Shown here: positions 6,911-8,064 of the stretch, piece after piece
Layout: the number at the start of each line of letters is the position of its first letter
Numbering within the stretch: the first letter of the stretch is position 1
Assembly (NCBI GenBank): GCA_002359975.1
Contig: DENG01000016.1
Location: forward strand, 5,680 to 13,743
Length of the DNA: 8,064 bases
Reading direction: 5' to 3'
Source of the DNA: Polynucleobacter sp. UBA2650
GTDB taxonomy: Bacteria; Pseudomonadota; Gammaproteobacteria; Burkholderiales; Burkholderiaceae
The notes under the pieces: generated by a model
Databases searched by the model: none
Told to the model about the DNA's origin: nothing
Seen by the model: only the letters and a program-made list of their open reading frames with translations
Program-made: the position numbers and the translations under genes

Positions 6911-8064
6911 ATGGGAAAGATTATTGGAATTGACTTAGGAACAACTAACTCCTGCGTTTCCGTTATTGAAAACAATGCACCGAAGGTGATTGAAAACGCC
7001 GAGGGCACTAGAACAACCCCCTCCATCATTGCGTATATGGAGGATGGAGAAGTATTGGTTGGGGCTCCTGCAAAGCGCCAGTCGGTTACCAACCCTAAGA
7101 ATACGGTGTACGCGGTCAAGCGTTTAATTGGCCGTAAATTTACCGATGCTGAAGTCCAAAAAGATATCGGTCTGATGCCTTACAGCATTATTTCTGCTGA
7201 TAATGGCGATGCTTGGGTATCGGTACGTGATAAGAAAATTGCACCCCAGCAGGTATCAGCTGAAGTATTACGTAAGATGAAAAAGACCGCTGAGGATTAT
7301 CTTGGCGAAGAGGTTACCGAAGCGGTCATTACGGTACCCGCTTATTTCAATGACAGTCAGCGTCAAGCTACCAAAGATGCCGGACGCATTGCAGGCTTAG
7401 ATGTCAAGCGAATCATTAACGAACCTACTGCTGCGGCTTTGGCGTTTGGCCTGGATAAGCAAGATAAGGTCGATCGCAAAATTGCAGTTTATGACCTCGG
7501 TGGTGGTACCTTTGACGTTTCCATTATTGAGATCGCCAATGTCGACGGGGAAAAACAGTTTGAGGTGTTGTCCACTAACGGTGACACCTTTTTGGGCGGT
7601 GAAGATTTTGACCAGCGCATTATTGACTGGATTATTGCCGAGTTCAAGAAAGAACAAGGGGTTGATCTCAGCAAAGACGTATTAGCTTTACAGCGTTTAA
7701 AAGATGCAGCGGAGAAGGCCAAGATTGAGCTTTCATCTTCCCAGCAAACAGAAATTAACCTGCCTTATGTAACCGCAGATGCAAGCGGTCCTAAGCATCT
7801 CAACTTAAAACTAACCCGTTCTAAGTTGGAGTCCTTGGTCGAAGAGTTAATCACTCGCACGATGGGCCCATGCCAAGTTGCCATGAAAGATGCCGGCGTA
7901 TCCTCATCCGATATTGACGATGTCATTTTGGTGGGCGGCCAAACCCGCATGCCAAAAGTTCAAGAACAAGTGAAGGCGATCTTTGGTAAAGAGCCTCGTA
8001 AAGATGTCAATCCTGATGAAGCAGTTGCTGTCGGTGCTGCAATTCAGGGTTCTGTATTGGCCGG
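6911..8064 (+). CDS. dnaK: Chaperone protein DnaK (Hsp70), N-terminal ATPase domain (3' truncated by window edge)
   Basis: DnaK is the cytoplasmic Hsp70 that binds exposed hydrophobic segments of unfolded proteins in an ATP-dependent cycle with DnaJ and GrpE. The frame is open from the ATG at 6911 to the last base: 384 complete codons of a protein normally near 640 residues. This is almost exactly the nucleotide-binding domain. Visible are the phosphate-1 loop [10 protein letters not shown] (6-15), [11 protein letters not shown] (28-38), [17 protein letters not shown] (142-158), NEPTAAALA (170-178), the phosphate-2 loop [10 protein letters not shown] (195-204) with the conserved threonine at 200, the GrpE- and nucleotide-contacting [12 protein letters not shown] (223-234), and the adenosine motif [11 protein letters not shown] (338-348). 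The window ends just before the hydrophobic interdomain linker, so the substrate-binding domain and any dnaJ lie downstream. It has a GGAG ribosome site and its own predicted heat-shock promoter. Nothing unusual is seen in the conserved residues. Confidence 0.98.
   Translation, partial: MGKIIGIDLGTTNSCVSVIENNAPKVIENAEGTRTTPSIIAYMEDGEVLVGAPAKRQSVTNPKNTVYAVKRLIGRKFTDAEVQKDIGLMPYSIISADNGDAWVSVRDKKIAPQQVSAEVLRKMKKTAEDYLGEEVTEAVITVPAYFNDSQRQATKDAGRIAGLDVKRIINEPTAAALAFGLDKQDKVDRKIAVYDLGGGTFDVSIIEIANVDGEKQFEVLSTNGDTFLGGEDFDQRIIDWIIAEFKKEQGVDLSKDVLALQRLKDAAEKAKIELSSSQQTEINLPYVTADASGPKHLNLKLTRSKLESLVEELITRTMGPCQVAMKDAGVSSSDIDDVILVGGQTRMPKVQEQVKAIFGKEPRKDVNPDEAVAVGAAIQGSVLA

Noticed and set aside
7397..7722. 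Antisense open frames opposite dnaK, and similar ones opposite grpE, hemH and hrcA
   Set aside because: They lie wholly within strongly conserved genes on the other strand, lack ribosome sites or recognisable motifs, and are explained by codon bias of the real genes.
1..8064. Mobile element, CRISPR array, defence system or novel gene cassette
   Set aside because: Every long frame belongs to a known housekeeping family in a gene order familiar from betaproteobacteria; no terminal repeats, arrays, transposase motifs or compositional break were seen.

Overview
The window is an ordinary chromosomal housekeeping segment of a betaproteobacterium. Moderate GC content, the gene order (glnE / recN-nadK / hrcA-hemH-grpE-dnaK) and the protein sequences suggest the Burkholderiaceae, most likely a Polynucleobacter-like organism. 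The genus is an inference from remembered gene order and protein similarity, not from a search. I see no mobile element, CRISPR array, phage gene, tRNA or rRNA. Genes cover almost everything, and the longest non-coding stretch is the roughly 105 bp between grpE and dnaK.

Region 1 (1-1431, plus strand) is the C-terminal half of glnE, the bifunctional glutamine synthetase adenylyltransferase; its 5' part lies outside the window. It converges on recN with only 9 bp between the two stop codons.

Region 2 (1441-4029, minus strand) is a tight two-gene unit, nadK followed by recN (NAD kinase, then the SMC-like DNA repair ATPase), with 15 bp between them. It diverges from hrcA across only about 37 bp. 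An alternative upstream nadK start would overlap the hrcA start codon.

Region 3 (4067-8064, plus strand) is the heat-shock cluster hrcA-hemH-grpE-dnaK. HrcA is the heat-shock repressor, HemH the ferrochelatase of haem synthesis, GrpE the nucleotide exchange factor and DnaK the Hsp70 chaperone. DnaK is cut by the window end just before its interdomain linker. Two good matches to the heat-shock sigma-32 promoter consensus were read directly from the sequence. One overlaps the hemH stop codon and should drive grpE. The other lies between grpE and dnaK and has an exact 8-bp inverted repeat over its -35 box. No CIRCE operator (the HrcA binding site) is visible at hrcA, grpE or dnaK. HrcA therefore probably acts elsewhere, for example at groESL, while grpE and dnaK are probably activated by sigma-32.

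I found no undescribed system. The points worth a second look are regulatory: the paired heat-shock promoters, the inverted repeats that overlap them, and the crowded nadK/hrcA divergent start region.
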